From the NCBI GenBank assembly GCA_964518335.1, contig CAZFDT010000051.1, forward strand, positions 1 through 36,447: a DNA stretch of 36,447 bases, read 5' to 3'. A program made the position numbers and the translations under genes. Source of the stretch: CAZFDT01 sp964518335. Its GTDB lineage: Bacteria; Planctomycetota; Phycisphaerae; Phycisphaerales; Phycisphaeraceae. The notes beneath the pieces were generated by a model that saw nothing but the letters and a program-made list of their open reading frames with translations, was not told the origin of the DNA and did no database searches. Each line of letters begins with the position of its first letter. The first letter of the stretch is position 1. Below, piece by piece: positions 23,360-33,100 of the stretch.

Positions 23360-25012
23360 ATGAGTTCGTCCATGCCTACGCTCCAGTCCACCCGCGATCG
23401 TGCAGTATCGCCCGAATCCGTGTTGCTTCGACAGGCTCATCTGTCGCGCGATCCGATGCCGGTTCCCTATTTGGAAAGGCCACCGACCGTCATCCCCGTG
23501 GACGTGGGACGACAACTTTTCGTCGATGACTATTTGGTTGACAGCACCACCCTCGGCCGCGTGTATCACAAAGCCGTGGCACATGCGGGCAACCCCGTGA
23601 TCAGCCCCGATCAGCAGTGGGAGCGCAAGCAGCATGAAGCAAAAGACCCCCCGCAGACCATACCGTTCAGTGATGGATGCTGGTACGACCCGCGGGACCA
23701 TTACTTCAAGCTCTGGTACGCGGCCGGCTGGCATCAGTCAACATGCCTGGCGGTGTCGCGGGACGGCTTGCAGTGGCAGAAGCCCACGCGGGATGTTGTG
23801 GCACGCACCAATATCGTCCACCCCGGCACACGGGATTCGGCAACGATCTGGCTGAACGATGCAACCACATCCCGGTCGCGCCGCTTCACGATGATGCGCC
23901 GCGACAACGACAGTGAACGGCACCTGATCCACTATTCCAGCGATGGTGTGCATTGGAGTGAGCCGGGCCTGCCTGTCGGGAACGCCTACGACCGCTCGAC
24001 GTTCTTTTACAATCCGTTCCGTCAAGTGTGGGTCCTGAGCCTGCGCAGCGACAGCGTTTGGTTACAGCGCGAAACATACGACCCCGACATCAAGACACGA
24101 AAGATCGACGGTCCTTTGGCCATGGTTCCCCGCTTCCGGCGCTATCGCGAAGGACCCACACTGATCGATGCAGCACAGTCATGGCCCTATCGGCAGAGCA
24201 GCCTGGATCAGCCGGCCAGCACGGAACACTGGCATGATCCGACGATCTGGACCTGGGCCGACAGGCTCGACCTTCCGCGTGCTGATATCGGTGCAACACC
24301 AGAACTCTACAACCTCGACGCGGTGGCTTATGAAAGCGTCATGCTTGGCCTGTTCAGTATCTGGCGAGGTGTGCCGCAGAACTATCCTGCACGCGACAAG
24401 ATATGCGACATCTGTCTCGGGTTCAGCCGTGATGGATTCCACTGGCATCGCCCCTTCCGCCAACCCGTTATCGACGTCGATGAAGACCCCGACGCATGGA
24501 ACCACAGCAACGTGCAATCCGTGGGCGGATGCTGCCTGATCGTGGGTGATGAGCTTTATCTGTATGCCAGCGGCAGACAGGTGCGTGACATCCGCGAACG
24601 CCACGGTTGCAGCAGCACCGGTCTTTTCAAGATGCGCCGCGATGGGTTTGCCTCGATGACCGCGGGGTCACAGCCCGGCGAACTTCTGACCCGCCCGCTT
24701 CTGTTTAGCGGAAGCCATCTGTTTGTGAATGTTCAGGCCGCCAAGGGCGATCTGGCGGTCGAAGTGCTCGATGAGACCGGGCATGTGGTTGAGCCCTATG
24801 CCATGCGGTCATGCGTCGTCGTGCGGACAGATAGCACAAAGCACATGGTGCGATGGGCCACGACCGACGACTTGTCCGCGTGCCGCGGCCGCCCGGTGCG
24901 TCTACGCTTCCGTCTCCGTGAGGCAAGCCTGTATGCATTCTGGATCAGCAATGACGTGACCGGCGCAAGTGGTGGATATGCCGCGGCGGGAAGTCCGGAC
25001 CAGTCCGGGTGA
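23360..25012 (+). CDS. GH32/43-like beta-propeller enzyme, paralogue C (no signal peptide)
   Basis: A 550-residue protein closely similar to the secreted paralogue at 19795: IPVDVGRQLFVDDYLVDSTTL, FKLWYAAGWHQSTCLAVSRDGLQWQKPT, AYDRSTFFYNPFRQVWVLSLR, ELYNLDAVAYESVMLGLFSIW, EDPDAWNHSNVQS, followed by the same C-terminal beta-sandwich (HLFVNVQAAKGDLAVEVLD to ASLYAFWISNDVTGASGGY). It lacks the signal peptide, DNRLRE domain and PEP-CTERM tail, so it appears to be a cytoplasmic counterpart of the anchored enzyme. The shared acidic residues in DVGRQLFVDD, NLDAVAYES and EDPDAWNH are candidates for the active site. ATG 23360 has no clear ribosome-binding site; an ATG at 23372 is an alternative. Confidence 0.87.
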   Translation: MSSSMPTLQSTRDRAVSPESVLLRQAHLSRDPMPVPYLERPPTVIPVDVGRQLFVDDYLVDSTTLGRVYHKAVAHAGNPVISPDQQWERKQHEAKDPPQTIPFSDGCWYDPRDHYFKLWYAAGWHQSTCLAVSRDGLQWQKPTRDVVARTNIVHPGTRDSATIWLNDATTSRSRRFTMMRRDNDSERHLIHYSSDGVHWSEPGLPVGNAYDRSTFFYNPFRQVWVLSLRSDSVWLQRETYDPDIKTRKIDGPLAMVPRFRRYREGPTLIDAAQSWPYRQSSLDQPASTEHWHDPTIWTWADRLDLPRADIGATPELYNLDAVAYESVMLGLFSIWRGVPQNYPARDKICDICLGFSRDGFHWHRPFRQPVIDVDEDPDAWNHSNVQSVGGCCLIVGDELYLYASGRQVRDIRERHGCSSTGLFKMRRDGFASMTAGSQPGELLTRPLLFSGSHLFVNVQAAKGDLAVEVLDETGHVVEPYAMRSCVVVRTDSTKHMVRWATTDDLSACRGRPVRLRFRLREASLYAFWISNDVTGASGGYAAAGSPDQSG

Positions 25013-25060
25013 CCGCGGGTCAAGTGCAGCACGACGGCAAACACAGTGCGGATCGCAAGC

Positions 25061-26281
25061 ATGAAGAAGCACATCGTCATGGGTATCGATATCGCGGACC
25101 ACTGGTGGGAAGGCTACCGGGCGGGGTACCTGTACGACGCCGAGCGGATGCGCCAACTGATCCGGACCGTCGCCGACTGCGGTATCGCTGCGATCTGCTG
25201 GCGAGTCGACGCCACCGGTCGTGTCAGCTATCGCAGCAACGTGCGAACACCACTGGATGCCGATCTCAGCGGCGAGCAGCGACTCCGCCCGATGCCGGTG
25301 GACGGTCTCATTCTCAAACAGTGCGACCCACCGCAGGTCGCAGTGGAGGAGGCGCGTCGTTGCGGGTTGAGCATCTTCGCATACATGACGCTGTTTGATG
25401 AGTACTACCCCGGCGGAGGGGAGAGCGCGTTTGAGGTGGCCCACCCACAATACGCCTGGAAGCACCGTGTCTTGGAGCACCGCATCCGCGGCCTGCCGAG
25501 CTATTTCTATCCCGAGGTGCGCGAGCATCGGCTCGCTCAGTTGCGCGAACTCATCGCCTATGGCTTTGACGGGGTTTACCTCGACACCGCACGGACACAC
25601 GCCGGCGCCCAGTTGGTCATGCCCCTGCCGCTGACCGGCGGCGATCCTTACATTCAGTACGGCTACAACAAGGAGGAAGTCGAGGCTTATCAGAACGCCA
25701 CCGGGCAATCCCCGCCCGAACCGGACCAGCATGCGACGCAACCGGATGCATTCCACCGATTCCGCGGCACGTTCCTCACGCAGTTCCTCCGCGAGGCACG
25801 CGATGTCACCCGCCAAGCCAACGTGCAACTCCACGCGGGAGTCTATACCGATGCGTCAACTTATCTCAGCCCCGCCGGTCGGCGCGGCCGTGTCCCCATG
25901 GGCTGGTTCCATCACGACGTCGGTACGTGGATCAAGGACGGCTTGTTGGACGGCTTGAACGTGTTGATCGAGCATCGGCGTTACGGCGATCGAGACTGGC
26001 GAGACCACACGGCGGCACAGTTCGCCGAACCGAGGCGAAACAGCCTGCGGGTCTTCATCCAAGCCGCCACGCAGCAGCGGGTTGATGAGCTGGCCGACTC
26101 GCCGGTGCCCGTCCCCGTCGATATCGCCCACGATCGCGCCGGATTTCTTCGCGCGCTTGAAGCGGGGATCGACGCCTGCCTGTCGCAGTCGGCGGACGGT
26201 GTCTACCTCTATGACGCCATCGCTCCCGAACGGCGCAACTACTGGCACGACCTCAAACGCATTCTGTCCAAACACACATAA
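25061..26281 (+). CDS. TIM-barrel glycoside-hydrolase-like protein
   Basis: A 406-residue cytoplasmic protein with the strand pattern of a (beta/alpha)8 barrel: VMGIDIADHWWEGY, DCGIAAICWRVDATGRVSY, GLSIFAYMTLFDEYYPG, GFDGVYLDTARTHAG, NVQLHAGVYTDASTY, LDGLNVLIEHRRYG, DGVYLYDAIAP. The layout and the Y-L-D-T strand resemble the GHL10-type putative glycoside hydrolases; the catalytic residues and substrate are not certain. ATG 25061 was chosen over the in-frame GTG 25046; neither has a strong ribosome-binding site. Its stop codon TAA runs into AAGGAA, which serves as the ribosome-binding site of the next gene, 12 bp on. It probably acts on the same oligosaccharide as the adjoining propeller. Confidence 0.78.
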   Translation: MKKHIVMGIDIADHWWEGYRAGYLYDAERMRQLIRTVADCGIAAICWRVDATGRVSYRSNVRTPLDADLSGEQRLRPMPVDGLILKQCDPPQVAVEEARRCGLSIFAYMTLFDEYYPGGGESAFEVAHPQYAWKHRVLEHRIRGLPSYFYPEVREHRLAQLRELIAYGFDGVYLDTARTHAGAQLVMPLPLTGGDPYIQYGYNKEEVEAYQNATGQSPPEPDQHATQPDAFHRFRGTFLTQFLREARDVTRQANVQLHAGVYTDASTYLSPAGRRGRVPMGWFHHDVGTWIKDGLLDGLNVLIEHRRYGDRDWRDHTAAQFAEPRRNSLRVFIQAATQQRVDELADSPVPVPVDIAHDRAGFLRALEAGIDACLSQSADGVYLYDAIAPERRNYWHDLKRILSKHT

Positions 26282-26293
26282 GGAACCGCGCAC

Positions 26294-28360
26294 ATGTCGG
26301 CGAAACACCTGAGGTGTCCCTACGCGTTGATACGCATGCTGGCGCTATGCCTCTTGCCGTTGTGGCAGACTTGCAGTGTGATGATGGCTTACGCGGACGA
26401 CCCATTGCCGCAACGAAGCCGCGATGCGTGGACAAAATGGAGCGTGCAGATCGGCAAGAGCGGCGAGGCTTCCCCAGAGGACATCGCGCTGTTGCGCCGT
26501 GTCGTGTCGTCGAGCGAGTTGCCGATGGCGGTGCGTGGTTACGCGAGCTGGGCGCTGGACCAGTTGGAGCCCTGGCCCGCCGATGCCCCGCCGCGCACAT
26601 TCCACGTGGCGCAACAGCACCCCGACGCCGACGACGCCAATCCCGGCAGCGAGGACCGGCCGTGGCAAACGATTCAGAAGGCCGCCGAGACGTTGCAGCC
26701 AGGTGACACGGTGGTGATCCATGCCGGCACCTATCGCGAAATGGTGCAGCCGTTTCGCGGCGGGACGTCACTCGACCGGATGATTACGTACCACGCAGCG
26801 CCCGGTGAGCAGCCCGTCATTCAAGGATCGGACATCTGGAAAACCTCATGGAGCGATGAGGGCAAGGGCCTGTGGTCCACCGCGTACGACCGCCATCCGT
26901 GGGACAAGCCCGAGAAGTGGAAAACGCCATTTGAAGGCGCGATGTTCCGTTGCGAGCAGATCTACGTCGATGGTCAGTTCTACACGCACGTGGATACGCT
27001 CGACGAATTGCGCGAACAAGCGAATCGTTTCTACACCCAGGACGATGGCGCGCATGGCCGGCTATGGACTCACCTGTCCGATGACAAGACGCCCGACGCT
27101 GTCGTGATCGAGCGTTCCATGCGCCAGCACTGCTTTTATCCGGTGGTCCGGGGCCTGGGTTATGTGCGCGTCACGGGCTTGCACATGCGTCACACCGCGG
27201 CCCCGGAGTTCAGCAAGGACTGGGGCGCGATCGGAATGCGGCCGGTGATGAGCGTGCGGGCCGGGCATGGCTGGATCATCGAGGACAACACCATCGAGTG
27301 GGGCAATGCCCAGGGTCTGGATATCGGCGCCTGGAGTTGGGGTCAGGACGGAGAGAACGATCCCTACGTCACCGATACCTTCGGCCACCACCAGGTGCGG
27401 CGCAACCGTGTAGACCACAACGGCATCAGCGGCATCGCCGGCCTGGATGCCGTGCGATATCTCGTCGTCGAGGATAACCAGACCAAATACAACGGACACA
27501 AGGGCCATTTTCATCACTACGAAAAGGCGGGCATCAAACTGCACACGCCCAAAAACACCATCATCCGACGCAACGTGTCGATGCATAACGACGGGTTCGG
27601 TATCTGGCTCGACTGGGACGCCCGCGACAGCCGCATCACCGAAAATATCGTGGTTGGCAACATGGGTGGCGGGATCTTTATCGAGGCGACCGACGGCCCG
27701 GTGCTCGTCGATACCAACGTGATCCGAGATACACGGCTGGCGCCAACCCCCTCCTGGCCCGACAACCCGTGGGCCGATGGTGTTTACGGCCACGACGCCA
27801 ACAGCACCATCGTCACGAACAACTACATCGCCGATTCCGCCAGCATGGGTGTGCGGCTGCGCGTGTTGTTCGGGCGTGATGGGCCGGGCGATCAGAAAAC
27901 GACCGCGCGACACAACCGTGTCTTCAACAACATTCTTGCCCGCAACCAGGGCGGCGGCATCTGCTTCAACCCAGACACCAAGCTGTCCGGTGATAATCAG
28001 AGTGACAACAATCTCTATTTCCAACGTTCCGATCAGCCGCTGGTGATGGTGCTCGAACACGCCGGCAGCGACGTGAAGTGGCGCGAAACACCCATTGGGC
28101 GCAAACTCAATCTACAAGGGGATGTCAACGCGGTCATCCCCCTGAATCTCTGGCAAACCATCCTGGGACAGGACAGGCAGAGCAAGGTGCTGGCTGCCGC
28201 CGACCCGTTGGCGTCCCTGGCGCCGCCCCAGGTCTTGGCCGTGCTCACGCAGTTGAGGCCCAGCCCACCGGAAGACCCACTGGCGGACCCACGGACGTGG
28301 TGGAAGCCGCGCGACGCCGGCGCTCTGTGGAAGGAACTCAAGGATTTGCCCTCGCCTTGA
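26294..28360 (+). CDS. Secreted right-handed beta-helix protein (putative polysaccharide lyase/hydrolase)
   Basis: A 688-residue exported protein. A signal peptide ends at about residue 34 (cleavage after MMAYA, before DDPL). After a linker region of about 65 residues comes a DUF1565-like start of a parallel beta-helix (HPDADDANPGSEDRPWQTIQ, GDTVVIHAGTYREMV). Many helix rungs follow (GHGWIIEDNTIEWGNAQGLD, HHQVRRNRVDHNGISGIAG, KNTIIRRNVSMHNDGFGIWLD, SRITENIVVGNMGGGIFIEA, NSTIVTNNYIADSASMGV, RHNRVFNNILARNQGGGICF). The fold is shared by pectate, alginate and chondroitin-B lyases and some glycosidases. The exact activity cannot be read, so a lyase is a guess from context. AAGGAA lies nine bases before the ATG. 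It is a good candidate for the initial attack on the polymer. Confidence 0.85.
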   Translation: MSAKHLRCPYALIRMLALCLLPLWQTCSVMMAYADDPLPQRSRDAWTKWSVQIGKSGEASPEDIALLRRVVSSSELPMAVRGYASWALDQLEPWPADAPPRTFHVAQQHPDADDANPGSEDRPWQTIQKAAETLQPGDTVVIHAGTYREMVQPFRGGTSLDRMITYHAAPGEQPVIQGSDIWKTSWSDEGKGLWSTAYDRHPWDKPEKWKTPFEGAMFRCEQIYVDGQFYTHVDTLDELREQANRFYTQDDGAHGRLWTHLSDDKTPDAVVIERSMRQHCFYPVVRGLGYVRVTGLHMRHTAAPEFSKDWGAIGMRPVMSVRAGHGWIIEDNTIEWGNAQGLDIGAWSWGQDGENDPYVTDTFGHHQVRRNRVDHNGISGIAGLDAVRYLVVEDNQTKYNGHKGHFHHYEKAGIKLHTPKNTIIRRNVSMHNDGFGIWLDWDARDSRITENIVVGNMGGGIFIEATDGPVLVDTNVIRDTRLAPTPSWPDNPWADGVYGHDANSTIVTNNYIADSASMGVRLRVLFGRDGPGDQKTTARHNRVFNNILARNQGGGICFNPDTKLSGDNQSDNNLYFQRSDQPLVMVLEHAGSDVKWRETPIGRKLNLQGDVNAVIPLNLWQTILGQDRQSKVLAAADPLASLAPPQVLAVLTQLRPSPPEDPLADPRTWWKPRDAGALWKELKDLPSP

Positions 28361-28406
28361 GGCGCGTGAAGCCCGATGGCTCGACATGGATGACAGAAAG
28401 CGACGG

Positions 28407-29375
28407 ATGACCAGCCAGCCTTCTATCCTGTGTTTGCCGGATATGGATCCTTCGCCCGAGGCGCTGGCGTTGTTGCGCCGGGCCGGTCATGTGGACGTGC
28501 TGCCCCAGCCGACACGAGCGCGGCTGCTGCAATGCATCGGCCAATACCACGCCTGCATGGCCACGCTTGAAATACGGTTCGACCAACCTGTCATCGAACG
28601 TGCCTGCCGGTTACGCGTCCTGGCGACACCCTCGACCGGACTGGACCACCTGGACATGCCGCTGCTGCGGGAGCGAGGGATTGAGGTGCTGTCGCTCAAG
28701 GATGAGCGGGCGTTTCTGGATGGGATCACCGCGACGGCGGAGTTGGCGTGGGGTCTGTTGCTGGCCGCAGTCAGGCGCATCCCCGCCGAGTTTGACGACA
28801 CCAAGCGCGGCATCTGGCATCGCCCGGTGACGCGCGGAAGGCAACTCTCGGGCAAGACGTTGGGCATTATCGGTTTCGGCCGCCTAGGCAATATCGTCAG
28901 TCAGTACGCCCACGCATTTCGCATGCGTGTCCTGGCCACCGATCCGGTCGCCTTCGCGCACCGGTATGTCCAACGCGTCGGCTTCCATGAATTACTCGCT
29001 GAGTCCGACGTCGTGTCGGTTCACGTGCATCTCAATGACCAGACGCACCACCTGCTCGACCGCGACGCGTTCGCACGCATGAAACCCGGGGTTGTCCTTG
29101 TCAACACCAGCCGCGGTGGGATTATCGATGAGCAGGCGCTGATCGACGCGCTCGACCGCGGACGAGTCTCGGCGTGCGGGCTGGACGTCATCGATGGCGA
29201 GTGGATGCCTGACAAGCTGCAGCACCCCCTCATTCAGTACGCACAGACACACGACAATGTCGTCATTACGCCGCACATCGGCGGCATCACGCTCGACTCG
29301 CGGGACATGGCTCTCCAATACACCGCCAGACAACTCATTCAACATCTCCAGACCAAGGCGTCAGCACGTGACTGA
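28407..29375 (+). CDS. NAD-dependent D-2-hydroxyacid dehydrogenase
   Basis: A 322-residue dehydrogenase that would interconvert a 2-hydroxy acid and a 2-keto acid with NAD(P)(H). It shows the Rossmann motif LGIIGFGRLGNIV, the substrate region TPSTGLDHLDM, the catalytic Arg in VLVNTSRGGIIDE, the Glu in CGLDVIDGEWMP and the catalytic His in VVITPHIGGIT, so the catalytic triad is complete. It is probably involved in oxidising or reducing a sugar acid made by the cluster. ATG 28407 was preferred over ATG 28386 because homologous sequence starts soon after it; neither has a strong ribosome-binding site. Its last eight bases overlap the start of the SDR gene. Confidence 0.9.
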   Translation: MTSQPSILCLPDMDPSPEALALLRRAGHVDVLPQPTRARLLQCIGQYHACMATLEIRFDQPVIERACRLRVLATPSTGLDHLDMPLLRERGIEVLSLKDERAFLDGITATAELAWGLLLAAVRRIPAEFDDTKRGIWHRPVTRGRQLSGKTLGIIGFGRLGNIVSQYAHAFRMRVLATDPVAFAHRYVQRVGFHELLAESDVVSVHVHLNDQTHHLLDRDAFARMKPGVVLVNTSRGGIIDEQALIDALDRGRVSACGLDVIDGEWMPDKLQHPLIQYAQTHDNVVITPHIGGITLDSRDMALQYTARQLIQHLQTKASARD

Positions 29376-30144
29376 CTTTTTCTCCAAGCACTTTGGATTA
29401 GCGGGCAAACGGGCCCTGGTGACCGGCGCGGGCCGAGGCATCGGCAAGGCGGTTGCGCAAGGACTGGCGGCGGCAGGGGCTCACGTCGCCGTTCACTACC
29501 ACGCCAGCCACGATGATGCGCTGCACACGGTTGAGGAGATTGCGCAGGCCGGCGGAAAGGCGTTCGCTTTGCAGGCCGACCTCACCGATAGCCGACAAAC
29601 CAACTCGTTGTTTGAGCAGCTTCGCGCCGACTGGCCGACGCTGGATATCCTGGTCAACAACAGTGGCGATCTGGTTCGGCGTTGTCGCATCGAGGATATG
29701 GACGACGAACTGATCGACCAGGTGATTCGCGTCAACCTGCATACGACGCTCTATGCCACTCGTGCGGCGATTCCGATGCTCCGAGGTGCGGCCGCGCCGG
29801 TGATTGTCAACGTCAGTTCGGTCGCCGCGCACAACGGTGGCGCCAATGGTGCGACGCTCTATGCCGCCACCAAAGGCGCGCTGCTCACGATGACACGGGG
29901 CCTGGCCAAGGAATTGGCGCCGCACATCCGCGTCAACGCCATCGCGCCGGGTGTGGCGAATACCGACTTTCATCGTGTTCACAGCACGCCCGAGGGTCTG
30001 CGCACCATCGCGCACAACACGCCGCTTCAACGGCTGGGTGAACCGCGCGACCACGTGGCTGCCGTGGTCTTCCTTTGCGCTCCGGGCGCCGCCTTCATCA
30101 CCGGAGAAATGATCGAAATCAACGGCGGTCTGTGGTTGGCGTGA
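29368..30144 (+). CDS. Short-chain dehydrogenase/reductase (SDR)
   Basis: A 258-residue classical SDR. It shows the cofactor motif ALVTGAGRGIGKAVA, the LDILVNNSG motif, the catalytic Ser in VNVSSVAAHN, Tyr165 and Lys169 in LYAATKGAL, the RVNAIAPGVANTD segment and the C-terminal ITGEMIEINGGLWLA. It is similar in layout to FabG/KduD/gluconate-5-dehydrogenase-type enzymes, so reduction or oxidation of a keto-sugar acid is likely. The GTG start at 29368 overlaps the dehydrogenase stop (GTGACTGA), implying coupled translation. An upstream extension of the frame was rejected because it lies inside the preceding gene. In hexuronate pathways an SDR or dehydrogenase reduces fructuronate to mannonate, the substrate of the UxuA in this window; whether this one does is unproven. 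Confidence 0.92.
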   Translation: MTDFFSKHFGLAGKRALVTGAGRGIGKAVAQGLAAAGAHVAVHYHASHDDALHTVEEIAQAGGKAFALQADLTDSRQTNSLFEQLRADWPTLDILVNNSGDLVRRCRIEDMDDELIDQVIRVNLHTTLYATRAAIPMLRGAAAPVIVNVSSVAAHNGGANGATLYAATKGALLTMTRGLAKELAPHIRVNAIAPGVANTDFHRVHSTPEGLRTIAHNTPLQRLGEPRDHVAAVVFLCAPGAAFITGEMIEINGGLWLA

Positions 30145-30193
30145 GGTTCAAAGGATCAACCCGCCACAAGCCGTCTGCCCTAGTGAGGTCATC

Positions 30194-33100
30194 ATGAGAC
30201 ATCAACGCGTCCGGTCGTCAGGTTTAGCGCTGGCGGTATGGACGGCCATCGTCGCCGCATCCACCCCCGCGATCGCGACTGATGTCGCGCGGTGGAATGT
30301 GGAGTCGCTACTGCGATGGCAGATGCCCCGGGACGTGGCGCTTCAAGCGGAGCGCCGCCATGACATTGAGTTGCGCGTCATCCGCGAGTTTGCACCCTGC
30401 ATCAAGTTGCGTGTGCGCCAGCCGCAGGACTGGTCGTTGCGACTACTCGAAGCCCCGGTGGAGCCGGGTGCGACCTACATCGCTGCAGTGACACTATCCG
30501 CCGCCGCGTCGCTGGGCCAGGGGTTCACGGTCGATATCGCCAACTTTCGGCCGGAGAATAGGCAGGCGGATGCCGGGGAGCTATCGCAGGGCAACGGCAC
30601 GGGTCAGATCATCGTGACGCCGCGCGACGAACCGCAGCGCGTGCTCGCGTCGATCAGTGTGACACCCACCACCTGGCACACCTTCACGCTTCCCGCGTTC
30701 ACTGTGCCCCACCGGGTTGACACAGTTGCGATCCGTTTGGTCGGCACGCAGGGGGGGATCTATCACATTGCCGACGCGGCCCTTGCCAGCGGATCGAATA
30801 CGCCGATGCTCCACCGGCCTGCGGACACGACGCTGCCGCTGCTCTTCAATCAGCAACAGGAGGAAGCCAAGTCGCTGATCGAGCCGGGACGAGAGCACGG
30901 GATCTATGCACCCGGCCAGACGATCACGTGGCGCGTGGCACCGCCGGAAGCTGCATATGACGCATGGACGTACATGGTTCTCGACGCCGAGGGCAACCTG
31001 CTTGAACAAGGCCAGTCGGGTGGTGCCGCGACCATCGCTTACGACCCGCCGGACGTGGGCTATTACGAACTGGTGCTGCACAGCACCTCGTCGCGGGATG
31101 CGTCGCGGCGCATGTTCGACGTGCAAGGCGCGGTGGTGTGGACGGAGGCGCCCAGGCTCGGCATGGGTGCCACGCCGTTCGGTGCACAGTGCGGCACCAT
31201 GGATCTGGCGGGCTTGCTGGGCGCAAGCTGGGTGCGCTCGGGGCTGTACGGCTGGTTTGATGAGATCACCGAAATCGATCCGGCCAAGGACGAAAGCCAG
31301 ACGATCGAACGGTTTGTTCGTGCGGGCATCCTGCCGATGCACCACACGAACAACATCGCGGGCAAGAGCAATTCGTTTCCGCCCGGCGGGGTCGAGCACC
31401 TGCCGCACGATCTCGACGCCTATGAGCAAGCCTACGCCACGCTGGCGAACCTTGGTGGTGGATTCGTGCAGCACTTTGAGTTCTGGAACGAGCCTGAAGG
31501 CCGACTCGGCGCGACCGAGCACTGGACCATCGAGAACTTCATGGCGGCGATGCGTGCGGGCCATCGCGGGATGAAGTCGGTCAGCCCCGACGCGAAGCTC
31601 ACCGTCGGCAGCAATTTCGACATGATAAAGCAGATCATCGAAAGAGGCGGGAAGGACGACTTTGAGATCGTCGTGCTGCACCCGTACCCCTGGCCGCTGG
31701 GCGGAGAATGGAACACGCCCGAGCAGGGCCGGCTGCACGAGCAGTGCATCGAAGCCAGGCGCTGGCTGGACGACAACGGCTGCGCGGACAAGGAAATCTG
31801 GTCCACCGAGTACGGCTACTGCTCAGGCACAACCCGGGGAGGCGTCAGCGAACTGGAGCAGGCCCAGTTGAATGTCCGCGCCACGCTGCTGCAGTTGGCC
31901 GGCGGCCTCGACAAGGTCAATCCCTTCCGACTCGACGACGTGTGGTTCTGGGGGCAGGTGGACGGCAGGTTCGGCTTCGTGCGACAGAATCTCACACCCA
32001 AGCCCAGCCTCATGGCCTACGGCACACTCATCCGCACCCTGCGCGCCCTGCCGCACCGCGGACGATTCGACGTCGCGCCGAACGTCGCGGCCATCGTGTT
32101 TGGCAACCAGCATGAAACCGTCATGGCGATCTGGACCGATCGGGAGGATCAAGAGGTGACACTGAGCGTGCCCCGGGGTGCCCGTCATATCGACTTGTTC
32201 GGTCGCGTCACGCCCCTGGATCAGGATCATGCCACGCTTACGGTTACACCATCCACGCAATACATCCACGCTCCAATCAGTTACGAATCCTTCAGTGCGA
32301 TGCAGACCTCACCGTTCCTGGCGGGACTGCACGGCGGTATCTTCGAGTTGTCGTCCCAAGGCAAGCAGTGGTCGATCCCCATCCTGTCGGTAGCGCCGCG
32401 CGTCGATGGCCTGCTGGATGAGTGGCACGGACCGGCGATCGAGATGGTCGATGCCAACGCTGAGTTTTCGTCGCAGGTGCGCACCGCTTTTCAAGGTGAG
32501 TACCTCTATCTCATGGCGCAGGTCCGTGGCAAGTCGCCGGGCAAGAACCCCCAGCGCGACGGCAACATCTGGGACGGCGATTGCATCGAGCTGTATCTAG
32601 GTACGCGGCCGGACGACCGACCAAGCGGCATGTACCGTGACAGCGACTTCCATATCACCGTCGCGCCGGGTATCGATGGTATGACGGGTCAGGCGGCAAA
32701 CATCCTCGCTGGCGCGCCCCCGCAGATCCCCGGCAGCGTCGCGCGCTATCGCCAGCACGAGCAGGGCGGGTACGACCTGGAAGCGGCGATCCCCTTGGCG
32801 TTCTTCCGCCTCGAGCATGTGACCGACGGCCAGCGCTTCGGGTTCGACATCCAGGTCTGCCTGGGCAATCCCGACGCGGAAGTGCTCAATCGCCGACACC
32901 AGGCGACATGGTCCGGCACAGGACAGAATTACCTGCACCCCTATCTTTGGGGGCAGGCGGTTGCTGTAACAGCAGACGAATCGGCGCAGGCCGAAGTTGA
33001 GAAGCAGTCCACCGCTGCGCCGTCACCGCCGCGCCATCTGGGTTGGACCATGGGGGTCTGGCCAACACTGCTGCACAATTCATCGCTCCATACCAACGTG

